64,000 bases of DNA from Eutrophocola salsuginis (GTDB taxonomy: Bacteria; Pseudomonadota; Gammaproteobacteria; Pseudomonadales; Pseudohongiellaceae). The position numbers and the translations under genes were made by a program. The notes under the pieces were generated by a model that saw nothing but the letters and a program-made list of their open reading frames with translations, had not been told where the DNA came from and did no database searches. Shown piece after piece: positions 45,714-54,325 of this stretch. Positions within the stretch are counted from its first letter, which is position 1, and every line of letters starts with the position of its first letter. The stretch lies in assembly GCA_038147195.1 (NCBI GenBank), contig JAYQTB010000004.1:1674001-1738000 (forward strand), given 5' to 3'.

Positions 45714-48311
45714 CTAGCGGGTAACCCGCAGTGAGGTTTCGCCACCCAGGCCCAGAGGACCACTGTCCGGGGAAACCAGCTTAACCCACAGCGCATCTCC
45801 ATCCTTGAACCAGGACGTCTCACTGGCGTTGCGCAGAGCCACCAGGCTCGTCTGCTGTGTGCCTGATTCCGCCGAGGCAAATTCCGGTAGCTCAATGATC
45901 ACCCAGGAATCCTGGTCCATCTCCGACAGTCGCAGGTACACATCTTCCCGTTCAGTGGTAAGCCGAATCTCGGTACCAGCACGAACATTGGAGCTGCCGG
46001 CAGCGATCGTATAATCCTGGCCACTGCGGCTTAACGTGATCGGCGGCTGTGGCGCACCAAACAAACCGCCCGCCGGACGCGGCGGCGGAGTACCTGCTAC
46101 CGAAGCGGGCCTGGCAGGAGGCGCAGCACCAAAGCGGAACGGCGGGGCAAAACCCAGGCGGCCGACATCACCCGTGCACACGGCGGCGTTCCAGTCGGTC
46201 TTGACCTGGCAGGCCTCGAGGTCGGTGGCCACGCTGGTGTTCTCGCCTTCGTGGATGACCACATAGGTATTTGGACCAATACCAAGAGAACCGTCCTTGT
46301 CGCGGATCACCGCGGTCTTGTAGGCCGAACTGTTGCCGTTATCATTGGCCCACCGGGCGTTGCCGGCCATCGGCGGAAAATACACCGGCTTGGCGTTCTC
46401 GAAGGTCAGGCCCTCGACGGAATTGTTGGAACTGACCCCGAAGCTGGTGTACAGCAGGTAGGACAGAGCACCGGTCTTGCGTTGGTCATTGTCCTCGAAG
46501 TTCACGAACGTGGTATCGATCACGTCGTGGCGGTTGTCGTAGTACTCGTAACCACGCATCGGGAAGTCCGGGAGCATCGGTTTCGGCAGGCTGCGGCCGT
46601 ATGCCACTTCTTCCGATGTCCTGGGATTGCCGACATTTTCGGTGTCGCCCACAAACAGTGAGTCGATCACCCGTGAAGTATAGGGGTCTCGAAGGCTGGC
46701 GCCTCCACCTAGGCCGGAGGCCTGCGTGTAGCCGATGGCATTGTCGGCAGACCGATAGTTGCGGATGGTGCGCATTTCGCCGCGCCCCCAGAAGCCGCCA
46801 TTACGGTTCTTGTAGGCGGTGAGATCCTCGAACACGGTTTCCACGATCGGGCTCGACCTATCCCCCGGAACTTCGTGAGCGATGTGCATGTTCCCGGTCA
46901 CCCCAAAGGTGTTGTTGGTGTTGATGTTGCGGTCGAACATGAAGCCGTCGTAGTTGGAATGGGCGACGTTGCCCTTGAACTCGCGCATGCGGATGTCGCG
47001 CGGCCAGGTAGCCATGCTTTCTTCCGACCCCTCGAAGGCGCCGTTGGGATGCTCGGGCAGGGACATCCAGAAACCGTTCGAGTCAGAACCCGCCGCGACG
47101 TTGCCGATATAGGTATTGTCCGGGTTGGTGATCCAGTAACTGGCCACGGTATTGTCGGAGGGCAGGAGCACATCCGTGGAGTTCTGACCACTCTGCCTAA
47201 CGGCCTGGCGATTTTCATAGTCTTCAGCCTCACCGGCCGCGGCCAGGTTGGTCGGAACACAGGCCAGTGATGTATGACATTTGGTCTGGATGGCGAGGTT
47301 CTTGATGTACCGGTTGCCGTGTTCGATGCCATCTTCCATGAAGAAGCAGTGGCCCACGGTATTGTAGGTGACGTTGTTTTCAATCTGCAGATCGTTGGTG
47401 CCATGCACCGTCACGCAGCGGTTAAAAGTGTCGTGAATAGCGGCATTGCGGATGTACTGTCCGTTGCCACCATCACCGACCAGGTGCCAGTGGATCGGGT
47501 AGCGAGCCAGTTCAAGATGCTGACCCATGCGGTTCAGCTCCACGCCCTCAACATACATCTTGCTGGTGACCATGGCCATGATGTGGCCGCCAAAGTGGGA
47601 CTCGGCCGCATCCTCGGATGCCTGGATCCTGATGTTGCGGGTCAGCAGGCCCACTTCACCACGCTCGTCCACGTCGAAAGTGATCTTACCGAAGTGCATG
47701 TACTCCAGCGGCTCGGTCAGCGTAATGGTGTTGCCATTTACGGAGGCAATGGTGCGGCGCTCGGCCTGGCGCGGATTGAAATCGGTCGATGCCAGGACGA
47801 TCTCGTCACCGGCTATCCACTGGCTGGCATCCAGCACATTGATAGACGTGCTGCCGGCTTCGGCGGTGGCCGCCAGCTTCGTCCAAGCGTTGGTGCGGTT
47901 GCCGTGCAGGTTCAGGGTGCCACCTGACAGCATGATGCCGCGGTCGCCCATGCCCATGAGCTGCTCCCCCTCATTGTTGTCAGTGAGGGTGATGGTGGCC
48001 TTGTGCTGGAACGGATTGGCCTCTGTGCCGATCTGCAGCTCACCAAACACCATGATCCACTCGGTGGTCAGCGCCACGTCAGACTCGTCGGCGAAGCTGA
48101 GCTTGCCATTTATGGTAAGTCCACCCAAAGCCGGCGGACTGACGTCCAGGAACACTTCTCTGCCGCTTTCGATTACAACCTTGTCGCCCGCGGCTGGCAC
48201 CTGGTTGTTGGGCCAGGTGGCCGGATCGGACCAGCGCAAGGCCTGGGCCTGGGCAGTAACTCCCGTTATTACGAGAAATGACAGAAAAAATAAGCGAATG
48301 TATGTGCGCAT
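45714..48311 (-). CDS. G8-domain, CEMIP/TMEM2-like secreted beta-helix protein (paralogue 3)
   Basis: An 865-residue exported protein starting MRTYIRLFFLSFLVITGV, signal peptide ending QAQA (about 24). The in-frame extension upstream (26 codons) covers the leader and is rejected. G8 domain about 25-145 (RWSDPATWPNNQVPAAGD). The first 360 residues are nearly identical to paralogue 4, the rest is clearly different, including CVPTNLAAAGEAEDYENRQA, a Pro-rich stretch near 740 (RPASVAGTPPPRPAGG) and the closing SGPLGLGGETSLRVTR. Conserved late blocks: SLFVGDTENVGNP, MRGYEYYDNRHDV and WNAAVCTGDVGRL. Divergent from the cytochrome c5 gene at 48448. Confidence 0.87.
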   Translation of the reverse strand: MRTYIRLFFLSFLVITGVTAQAQALRWSDPATWPNNQVPAAGDKVVIESGREVFLDVSPPALGGLTINGKLSFADESDVALTTEWIMVFGELQIGTEANPFQHKATITLTDNNEGEQLMGMGDRGIMLSGGTLNLHGNRTNAWTKLAATAEAGSTSINVLDASQWIAGDEIVLASTDFNPRQAERRTIASVNGNTITLTEPLEYMHFGKITFDVDERGEVGLLTRNIRIQASEDAAESHFGGHIMAMVTSKMYVEGVELNRMGQHLELARYPIHWHLVGDGGNGQYIRNAAIHDTFNRCVTVHGTNDLQIENNVTYNTVGHCFFMEDGIEHGNRYIKNLAIQTKCHTSLACVPTNLAAAGEAEDYENRQAVRQSGQNSTDVLLPSDNTVASYWITNPDNTYIGNVAAGSDSNGFWMSLPEHPNGAFEGSEESMATWPRDIRMREFKGNVAHSNYDGFMFDRNINTNNTFGVTGNMHIAHEVPGDRSSPIVETVFEDLTAYKNRNGGFWGRGEMRTIRNYRSADNAIGYTQASGLGGGASLRDPYTSRVIDSLFVGDTENVGNPRTSEEVAYGRSLPKPMLPDFPMRGYEYYDNRHDVIDTTFVNFEDNDQRKTGALSYLLYTSFGVSSNNSVEGLTFENAKPVYFPPMAGNARWANDNGNSSAYKTAVIRDKDGSLGIGPNTYVVIHEGENTSVATDLEACQVKTDWNAAVCTGDVGRLGFAPPFRFGAAPPARPASVAGTPPPRPAGGLFGAPQPPITLSRSGQDYTIAAGSSNVRAGTEIRLTTEREDVYLRLSEMDQDSWVIIELPEFASAESGTQQTSLVALRNASETSWFKDGDALWVKLVSPDSGPLGLGGETSLRVTR

Positions 48312-48374
48312 GGAATCAGATGCCCCCCTGATTGTCTGTGATTTAACCCCCTTAAACGGGCCACAAAGGATAGC
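47311..48374 (-). repeat. Near-identical 1.06-kb block, copy A (5' half of G8 paralogue 3 and its leader)
   Basis: This block matches 51591-52654 at a constant offset of 4280 bases. By eye I count roughly ten substitutions and no gaps. It covers the signal peptide, the G8 domain and the first helix coils, and continues 63 bases upstream of the start codon. Outside it, the two genes diverge abruptly. Confidence 0.93.
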
Positions 48375-48390
48375 ATGATTTTTCGGCAAA

Positions 48391-48418
48391 TTACCCCGGC
48401 AGCGGGGCTTGCTATAAT
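48391..48418 (+). promoter_or_regulatory. Probable sigma-70 promoter of the cytochrome c5 gene
   Basis: TATAAT at 48413-48418 is a perfect -10 box; TTACCC sixteen bases upstream is a fair -35. The start codon of the cytochrome follows 30 bases later with AGGAA in between. It lies just outside the duplicated leader of G8 paralogue 3. Confidence 0.6.
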
Positions 48419-48447
48419 CCCATCACCGATAGACTAGGAACCGATTC

Positions 48448-48825
48448 ATGTCATATCCAAAAATCCACGCTTTCAGACCAGTCATGCGTTATTTCAGCAT
48501 CTGGATCAGCCTGGTCATCACCACCATAACCCTTGCCGCCGAGGCAGAACCCTCTGCTCCCCAACTGATGTCAGGCCAGCAGGTCTACAGCAATGTCTGC
48601 ATCGCCTGCCACAACCCGCCCGGTGCTGGTGGTGCACCACCGCTGGGCGATGCCGAAGCATGGGCGCCACGAATCTCCAAGGGTATGGATGCCCTGAATA
48701 ACAATGCGCTGAACGGATTTAGTGGAGAGACTGGTGTCATGCCGAAGAAAGGTGAGCGTCTCGACCTGTCCGATGAGGAAATCACCAGGGCGGTTGAATA
48801 CATGGTTAGACAGGTTGAGGGATAA
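48448..48825 (+). CDS. Cytochrome c5-type small cytochrome
   Basis: A 125-residue exported cytochrome; AGGAA lies before the ATG, and a second in-frame ATG twelve codons later is also possible. The haem motif CIACH (Cys51, Cys54, His55) is followed by GAGGAPPLGDAEAWAPRI, KGMDALNNNALNGF and the Met ligand in TGVMPKKG; the end is ITRAVEYMVRQVEG. This GAPPLGDxxAWxPR pattern is typical of cytochrome c5, a diffusible periplasmic electron carrier. It is divergent from G8 paralogue 3 and has its own promoter. The cyt c/G8 alternation suggests shared use but does not prove it. Confidence 0.9.
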   Translation: MSYPKIHAFRPVMRYFSIWISLVITTITLAAEAEPSAPQLMSGQQVYSNVCIACHNPPGAGGAPPLGDAEAWAPRISKGMDALNNNALNGFSGETGVMPKKGERLDLSDEEITRAVEYMVRQVEG

Positions 48826-48873
48826 AGGGCTACCCCTTCGACTTATCCCTTTAATTTTGTCCCCAGCCTAGGC

Positions 48874-49092
48874 ATGCCATTTTTGGAAAACACTAGAACA
48901 ACCACACCAGCACGGCAGCCGGATGCCATAATCAAGGACACGATCCCTGACAGCAGCAACCTTCTGGTAGCTGTGCTGCCTTTTGCGGAAAAACCGGTTC
49001 ACGATGCCAGGGGGATCGGCCTTGGCGCGTGTATCTCCATTCTCCTCCACCTAGTCCTACTTCTCGTGCTGAGTGTGTTCTTTAGCGACAAC
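48874..49092 (+). pseudogene. Possible remnant of a TonB-like N-terminus
   Basis: An open frame of about 73 residues with an acidic start and one hydrophobic helix (GACISILLHLVLLLVLSVFF) that recalls the anchor of TonB-like energy transducers. The frame then runs through a terminator hairpin and into the converging gene, with no proline-rich or TonB C-terminal part, so if it was a gene it is truncated. No ribosome site stands before the ATG. It may well be chance. Confidence 0.25.
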
Positions 49093-49098
49093 AGACAA

Positions 49099-49125
49099 GG
49101 GCCAGCTAATGCTGGCCCCTTTTTT
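49099..49125. terminator. Rho-independent terminator
   Basis: Perfect 8-bp stem GGGCCAGC/GCTGGCCC with loop TAAT and a run of T after the plus-strand arm. It ends rightward transcription from the cytochrome c5 gene before the converging DUF8021-like gene. Confidence 0.88.
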
Positions 49126-49146
49126 ATCTATAACTTTTTTACTTAC

Positions 49147-50031
49147 TCACTGTGCTGCTGGTGGCGGCCCCGCTGGCCTGCCCCGGCTGCAGCCTGGCGT
49201 CGTACACACGGTCACTTCGTGAATGTAACGGTTCATACCATCCTCCACTCGAAAAGTCTGGCTGGCCGGTGTGCCTGAGTGATAAGGCCCCAACCCGGCA
49301 TCTAGCCAGGAAAAGCTGTGAAAAATGCTGACAGCACCCATGGTCTCATCGATCACGAAACGGCGATTGCCTGTACTTATTGGCTGCGGGAAGGCGCCCA
49401 TGGTGCACATCTGGCCTTCCGGGTTCCTGGCACCCGTGTAAATGCGGCCCTCTAACCTAGCACAAGGTGTGCCATGCGGCACCGGTAGGTAAGGATCGCC
49501 CCAATTGTTGATATAGGCTTCAGCCGCCGCCTTGAGGACACCGCGCATATTGCGTTCGTCTTCAGGAATGACGCCCCAGTCCTCGACACGCGTTTGCGCC
49601 AGATGTGCATCTGCACCGAATACCCAGTCACCCTCATCGGTGACCACCGACTCCATGATGGTCACCGCATTGTTATCATTTACTTCCATGCGGGTGTGAA
49701 TGACATACGGGTGCACATGGCTGGCTGCCACTAACTCGGTAAAGGTGGCGCACTCAGTCGTATCCACAAAACTGCGGGTAAAGTCGGGCGTGATGGCCTG
49801 TGACAATATACCGTCGGCAATGTCCAGGGGCATATCGTTCTCGCCGTAATATACGCTGTCTGCCAGGGGCACTAGGGCCGCATTGCCTGTTGTCTGGGCA
49901 TCAACATAGATGTCAGTCAACGCCTTTAGCGACTCGCGAGTGCAGGCAGCCGAAGCATCTGCTGCAAAGACCAAGCCTGCAATGGTAATAGCCCCGGCTT
50001 TAAGGGTGATACATGTGTTTTTTCTTGTCAT
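49147..50031 (-). CDS. Secreted protein resembling the DUF8021 family
   Basis: A 294-residue exported protein (signal peptide about 1-28, ending ASA, then Cys). Blocks LTDIYVDAQTTGNAALVPLA, DTTECATFTELVAAS, HPYVIHTRMEV, VTDEGDWVF, HGTPCARLEGRIYTG and NRRFVIDETMGAV fit, from memory, the DUF8021 family, which I know best from secreted fungal proteins. The shape suggests an NTF2-like or lectin-like fold, but no catalytic residues are obvious. Paired Cys (CARLEG...QMC, CTTPGC) suggest disulfides. The end is Pro/Ala-rich. AGGGAT precedes the ATG. It lies 28 bases after G8 paralogue 4 would end on the same strand, upstream of nothing else leftward but a terminator. Confidence 0.65.
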   Translation of the reverse strand: MTRKNTCITLKAGAITIAGLVFAADASAACTRESLKALTDIYVDAQTTGNAALVPLADSVYYGENDMPLDIADGILSQAITPDFTRSFVDTTECATFTELVAASHVHPYVIHTRMEVNDNNAVTIMESVVTDEGDWVFGADAHLAQTRVEDWGVIPEDERNMRGVLKAAAEAYINNWGDPYLPVPHGTPCARLEGRIYTGARNPEGQMCTMGAFPQPISTGNRRFVIDETMGAVSIFHSFSWLDAGLGPYHSGTPASQTFRVEDGMNRYIHEVTVCTTPGCSRGRPAGPPPAAQ

Positions 50032-50059
50032 TGTTATATCCCTTATTAATTTCTCATTG

Positions 50060-52591
50060 TTAACGGCTGACGTTCACCATCACGCCGCCGCTGTGGCCAC
50101 CGATGCCGCTATCGCCCGGAGACACCAGTTTCACCCACAACGCGTCATTGGCCTTGTAGTACGCCGTGTCATCGGCCTTGCGCAGTGCATCCAGACTGGC
50201 CACTGCCATGCCCGCGTCCGCTGTCGAGAAGCCGGGAATCTCAAGGATCACCCACGCGTCTTTGTCCATTTCAATCGCGTGCAGTTCCATCTCCGTGCGT
50301 TCCGTGGTCACCTTGAACTCGGTGTTGGCAAGGATGTTAGTGCCCACGGGAATGCTGATTTCATTTCCCGCACGACTCAGGATAATGGGGGGGCCGTCAA
50401 ATCCGCCTAATCCACCGCTGATGCGGCCAAAGGCTAGGCCGCGACCGTTGATGAAGCTCATGCGCCCGACATCACCCGTGCACAAAGCTGCGTTCCAGTC
50501 CGGTTTGACCTGACAATTGTCACCTCCAACGGCGATACTGTCATTGACGCCGTCGTGGATGACCACGAAGGAAGGTTCACCCAGGCCCAGCGAGCCGTCA
50601 CGGTCCCTGAAGACGGCGGTCCTGTAGGCCAGGCTGCCGGTATTCACATCATTGCCCCATTTGCGCTCCATAGGCGGGTAGTACACCGGCTTGGCGTTCT
50701 CGAAGGTCACTTTCTCGACCGCGTTGTTGGAGCTTGCACCGAAGCTGGTGTACAGCAGGTGGGAAATAGCGCCAGTCTTGCGTGTGTCATCATCCTCGTA
50801 GTTCATGAACGTGGTGTTCATGACATCGTGTCGGTAGTCGTAGAACTCGTATCCGCGGATCGGGTAATCCGGCATCGTCGGCTTGGGGAAGGTGCGCCCA
50901 TAGGCTTTCTCTTCCGGGGTGGCCGGGTTGCCAACGTTCTCGGTGACGCCGACGAACAGAGAATCGATCACGCGCGAGGAGTACTCGTGGGGACCGCCGC
51001 CGGCAGCATGGGTGAAACCCATAGCGTTGTCCGCAAATTTCACGTTACGGAACAGGTGCAGGCTGCCGCGACCCCAGACACCGCCGTTGCGGTTCTTGTA
51101 GGTGGTGAGATCCTCGAACACCGTCACCAGCGGCTCGCTGTCCGGGTCAGCCGGGTCGGCATAACCAGTATGTGACGGACCGGTGACGCCAAACGTATTA
51201 TCGGGATTGATGTTGCGGTCGAACATGAAGCCGTCGTAATTCGAGTGGGCGACATTGCCGCGGAACTCACGGAATTTGATGCGACGCGGCCATGTGTTGA
51301 GGCTTTCCTCCGACCCCTCGAAGGCGCCGTTGGGATGCTCACCCAGTGACATCCAGAAACCGTTGGCATCTGTCCCAGCAGCTACATTATCTACATAGAT
51401 ATTGTCCGGGTTGGTAATCCAGTAAGCGGCCACCGTGTTATCCGATGGTAGCAGCACGTTAGGTGAGCGCTGGCCGCGCGGGCCAATCGCCTGGCGCTCC
51501 TCGGTGTATTCACCGGTCGCGGCCAGGTTGGTGGGTTCGCAGGGGTTAGACGGGTGGCACTTTACCTGAATGGCCAGGTTGCTGACGTAACGGTTGCCGT
51601 GTTCGATGCCATCTTCCATGAAGAAGCAGTGGCCCACGGTATTGTAGGTGACGTTGTTTTCAATCTGCAGATCGTTGGTGCCATGCACCGTCACGCAGCG
51701 GTTAAAAGTGTCGTGAATAGCGGCATTGCGGATGTACTGTCCGTTGCCACCATCACCGACCAGGTGCCAGTGGATCGGGTAGCGAGCCAGTTCAAGATGC
51801 TGACCCATGCGGTTCAGCTCCACGCCCTCAACATACATCTTGCTGGTGACCATGGCCATGATGTGGCCGCCAAAGTGGGACTCGGCCGCATCCTCGGATG
51901 CCTGGATCCTGATGTTGCGGGTCAGCAGGCCCACTTCACCACGCTCGTCCACGTCGAAAGTGATCTTACCGAAGTGCATGTACTCCAGCGGCTCGGTCAG
52001 CGTAATGGTGTTGCCATTTACGGAGGCAATGGTGCGGCGCTCGGCCTGGCGCGGATTGAAATCGGTCGAGGCAAGAACGATCTCGTCACCGGCTATCCAC
52101 TGGCTGGCATCCAGCACATTGATAGACGTGCTGCCGGCTTCGGCGGTGGCCGCCAGCTTCGTCCAGGCGTTGGTGCGGTTGCCGTGCAGGTTCAGGGTGC
52201 CACCTGACAGCATGATGCCGCGGTCGCCCATGCCCATGAGCTGCTCCCCCTCATTGTTGTCAGTGAGGGTGATGGTGGCCTTGTGCTGGAACGGATTGGC
52301 CTCTGTGCCGATCTGCAGCTCGCCAAACACCATGATCCACTCGGTGGTCAGCGCCAGGTCAGACTCGTCGGCGAAGCTGAGCTTGCCATTTATGGTAAGT
52401 CCACCCAAAGCCGGCGGACTGACGTCCAGGAACACTTCTCTGCCGCTTTCGATAACAACCTTGTCGCCCGCGGCTGGCACCTGGTTGTTGGGCCAGGTGG
52501 CCGGATCGGACCAGCGCAAGGCCTGGGCCTGGGCAGTAACTCCCGTTATTACGAGAAATGACAGAAAAAACAAGCGAATGTATGTGCGCAT
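50060..52591 (-). CDS. G8-domain, CEMIP/TMEM2-like secreted beta-helix protein (paralogue 4)
   Basis: An 843-residue exported protein with the same start as paralogue 3 (MRTYIRLFFLSFLVITGV); upstream in-frame extension rejected for the same reason. G8 domain about 25-145, helix blocks YPIHWHLVGDGGNGQYI, HDTFNRCVTVHGTNDL, GHCFFMEDGIEHGN, AAYWITNPDNIYVDNVAAG, HSNYDGFMFDRNIN, TYKNRNGGVWGRG, SLFVGVTENVGNP and YPIRGYEFYDYRHDV. The late Cys pair is CQVKPDWNAALCTGD. The C-terminal domain (about 750-843) carries VILEIPGFSTADAG and ends SGGVMVNVSR. The first 5' kilobase is almost identical to paralogue 3. The DUF8021-like gene follows 28 bases downstream and may be co-transcribed. Confidence 0.87.
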   Translation of the reverse strand: MRTYIRLFFLSFLVITGVTAQAQALRWSDPATWPNNQVPAAGDKVVIESGREVFLDVSPPALGGLTINGKLSFADESDLALTTEWIMVFGELQIGTEANPFQHKATITLTDNNEGEQLMGMGDRGIMLSGGTLNLHGNRTNAWTKLAATAEAGSTSINVLDASQWIAGDEIVLASTDFNPRQAERRTIASVNGNTITLTEPLEYMHFGKITFDVDERGEVGLLTRNIRIQASEDAAESHFGGHIMAMVTSKMYVEGVELNRMGQHLELARYPIHWHLVGDGGNGQYIRNAAIHDTFNRCVTVHGTNDLQIENNVTYNTVGHCFFMEDGIEHGNRYVSNLAIQVKCHPSNPCEPTNLAATGEYTEERQAIGPRGQRSPNVLLPSDNTVAAYWITNPDNIYVDNVAAGTDANGFWMSLGEHPNGAFEGSEESLNTWPRRIKFREFRGNVAHSNYDGFMFDRNINPDNTFGVTGPSHTGYADPADPDSEPLVTVFEDLTTYKNRNGGVWGRGSLHLFRNVKFADNAMGFTHAAGGGPHEYSSRVIDSLFVGVTENVGNPATPEEKAYGRTFPKPTMPDYPIRGYEFYDYRHDVMNTTFMNYEDDDTRKTGAISHLLYTSFGASSNNAVEKVTFENAKPVYYPPMERKWGNDVNTGSLAYRTAVFRDRDGSLGLGEPSFVVIHDGVNDSIAVGGDNCQVKPDWNAALCTGDVGRMSFINGRGLAFGRISGGLGGFDGPPIILSRAGNEISIPVGTNILANTEFKVTTERTEMELHAIEMDKDAWVILEIPGFSTADAGMAVASLDALRKADDTAYYKANDALWVKLVSPGDSGIGGHSGGVMVNVSR

Positions 52592-52654
52592 GGAATCAGA
52601 TGCCCCCCTGATTGTCTGTGATTTAACCCCCTTAAACGGGCCACAAAGGATAGC
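51591..52654 (-). repeat. Near-identical 1.06-kb block, copy B (5' half of G8 paralogue 4 and its leader)
   Basis: Partner of the block at 47311-48374. Visible differences include GATGCCAGGA against GAGGCAAGAA, ACGTCAG against AGGTCAG and TAGCATGATT against TAGCATAATT near the upstream edge. The upstream edge is sharp: sequences part completely after about 52654. Confidence 0.93.
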
Positions 52655-53073
52655 ATAATTTTTAACCAGAAAACCCACACCAGGGAAGTACGTAAAGGAG
52701 TTAAGCCAGCTAAAATATTGTTTTTTAGAATACAGACTCGTCAAAATATGATGAGAAAATAACTGTATTAGCTCTTGCTACAACACCACATACCTCAATC
52801 TTTCGAATCGACTAGATTCCTTAATTGTTTTTTAGCCATCATCAATACTAGGTAGTTCCTAGGCCCACCAAAATCCACGACCCTGCCCTACTATCACTAG
52901 GTCACTTGTGTTGACGCTGATACTTGGGTTATCGGCTGCGATCTGCAGGAATTTAATATAATCATCCATCTAGATCGATCTGCCCCAACCGGACCGCCGT
53001 CAAAGTTTGACCATTCGGCAGGATGATTTGAGGATGGTCAACTAGTCGTCGAAACTAGCAACTCTTCAGCTGA
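52655..53073. other. Gene-free stretch upstream of G8 paralogue 4
   Basis: No open frame or RNA gene is visible. The base composition is more AT-rich and less regular than the neighbours. Towards its right end it runs into a decayed member of the GHWEGD family, so at least part may be older, eroded coding DNA. Confidence 0.45.
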
Positions 53074-53277
53074 CGCATTGAGCAAATGGAACGCTTCTAG
53101 TTAACTGAAGATGCCCTGGGGATGCTGCTGACTATTAACCTTAAAGACGCTGAATACCTCAATGAACCAGTTGCATTTACCCACCGGTAAGTTAAGGTAT
53201 CTGATAGCGAACTTGTTCAGACCCCAAGCAGACAGGAGTCTACGCAGTTATGGGTTGAGGGCGGATTTTATGAATGA
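53074..53277 (+). pseudogene. Decayed C-terminus of a GHWEGD-family secreted protein
   Basis: In one frame the DNA reads RIEQMERF, stop, LTEDALGMLLTINLKDAEYL then NEPVAFTHR, stop, then VKVSDSELVQTPSRQESTQL to a final TGA. This lines up in order with the end of the protein at 38625-39671 (LIERFRLSEDG, MTDPLYISGP, FEKIELPCDQESAQRYL). Two in-frame stops (53098 and 53188) and no upstream open frame show it is dead. More stops lie upstream, where the GHWEGD core itself can no longer be read. Confidence 0.65.
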
Positions 53278-53317
53278 ACCAAAGCAGTAACTGCTAAATG
53301 ACACTATGGAGTACAAC

Positions 53318-53743
53318 ATGAAAACATTATTTTCTACTGCAATAGTCGCCATTGTCGTTAGCGTGCTCACCACATGGTTGATGGGCGGCAACGGCAATAA
53401 GTCTAATGACGCTGTGGCCGAGTCAATGCCAACAAGTAACGACCAAAGCTCAGCACAGCCAAGTGCGATTAATCTAAGCCTCAGCCCCGAGCCCGAAGCT
53501 GCCGCATGGATTCGACTCAACTCCATGACCGCACAATCAGAGCAAAAGATCCTTGCCCCCATTTCCAATTCCGCATGCTTCCTCACCCATGTGGAAATTC
53601 GAGGCATCCAAAGCCCAACCGACCATAATGCTTGCACGATAACCGCGGATGATTTCACCGGCTACTGGCAAATCAATGCTACCACCGGAGAAGGCACTCA
53701 ATCTGAACTTCTTTGTAATGCCCGCTGCGTAGTTTGGGAATAG
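53318..53743 (+). CDS. Small membrane-anchored or exported protein, unknown
   Basis: A 141-residue protein; GGAG eight bases before the ATG at 53318 favours this start over one four codons earlier. One N-terminal hydrophobic helix (TAIVAIVVSVLTTWLMGG) acts as an anchor or signal. A Ser/Asn-rich linker follows, then a domain with Cys residues (NSACFLTH, NACTITADDF, LCNARCVVW) that may form disulfides, with FTGYWQINATTGEGTQ. I do not recognise the family. It lies 19 bases before a DUF6152 gene and the two are likely co-transcribed. Confidence 0.65.
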   Translation: MKTLFSTAIVAIVVSVLTTWLMGGNGNKSNDAVAESMPTSNDQSSAQPSAINLSLSPEPEAAAWIRLNSMTAQSEQKILAPISNSACFLTHVEIRGIQSPTDHNACTITADDFTGYWQINATTGEGTQSELLCNARCVVWE

Positions 53744-53761
53744 TTCCATCAGGAGAACATC

Positions 53762-54325
53762 ATGAAAAAAACATTATTATTTTCATCATTCATCATAGCG
53801 GCAGTCTTTTGCACCAGCACGCTATTTGCCCACCACAGCTCTACTGCCCAGTTTGGTGAGTTTGGCTCCAATACAAAAACCTTTGAAGGCACTATCGTTG
53901 ACATAAAATGGGGTAATCCTCATATCACTATGGACGTTGAGATCACGGGCGGCGATCTGCAGCCCGGTTCCAAGTGGCGACTCTTAAGCCATCCAACTAA
54001 CGTGCAAGAAGCCTATGGATTCACAAAGGAGGAGTTCAGCGTAGGCGATACTATAAAGATCGTAGGGTGGTTAGGCTTACGCAACCAGCCAGTGTTCTGG
54101 CCACGAGCTATCCAGGTCAACGATGGTCCACTTAAGTCAAACCTTCGTTACACCGATATGATAGATATAGCTAATGGAACATTTGAATCTATGGGCATTC
54201 AGCCTGCTGCTAATTTAAATGGCTCATCTCCCGCACGAGCTGGGGAAGAGGCGGCAAAAAAACTAGGCGAGATGGGTCTCTTGGATGCAAGTGGTAATGT
54301 TATCTGGCCACCTTCGTCGATTTGA
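53762..54325 (+). CDS. DUF6152 family secreted protein
   Basis: A 187-residue exported protein. After the signal peptide (about 1-23, ending FA) comes HHSSTAQFGEFGSN, then TFEGTIVDIKWGNPHITMDV, the standard DUF6152 opening and NPH motif, and VGDTIKIVGWLGLRNQP. A C-terminal extension of about 60 residues (NLNGSSPARAGEEAAKKLGE) goes beyond the 131-residue copy at 282-677. AGGAG precedes the ATG. It stands next to the decayed GHWEGD gene, which fits the usual pairing of these two domains. Function unknown. Confidence 0.85.
   Translation: MKKTLLFSSFIIAAVFCTSTLFAHHSSTAQFGEFGSNTKTFEGTIVDIKWGNPHITMDVEITGGDLQPGSKWRLLSHPTNVQEAYGFTKEEFSVGDTIKIVGWLGLRNQPVFWPRAIQVNDGPLKSNLRYTDMIDIANGTFESMGIQPAANLNGSSPARAGEEAAKKLGEMGLLDASGNVIWPPSSI

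Noticed and set aside
43957..52207. Three long antisense frames of equal length opposite the G8 genes (about 217 codons each), and others of about 280 codons
   Set aside because: They keep the same position and length only because the sense strand is conserved in the paralogues; they have no signal peptide, ribosome site or recognisable domain.
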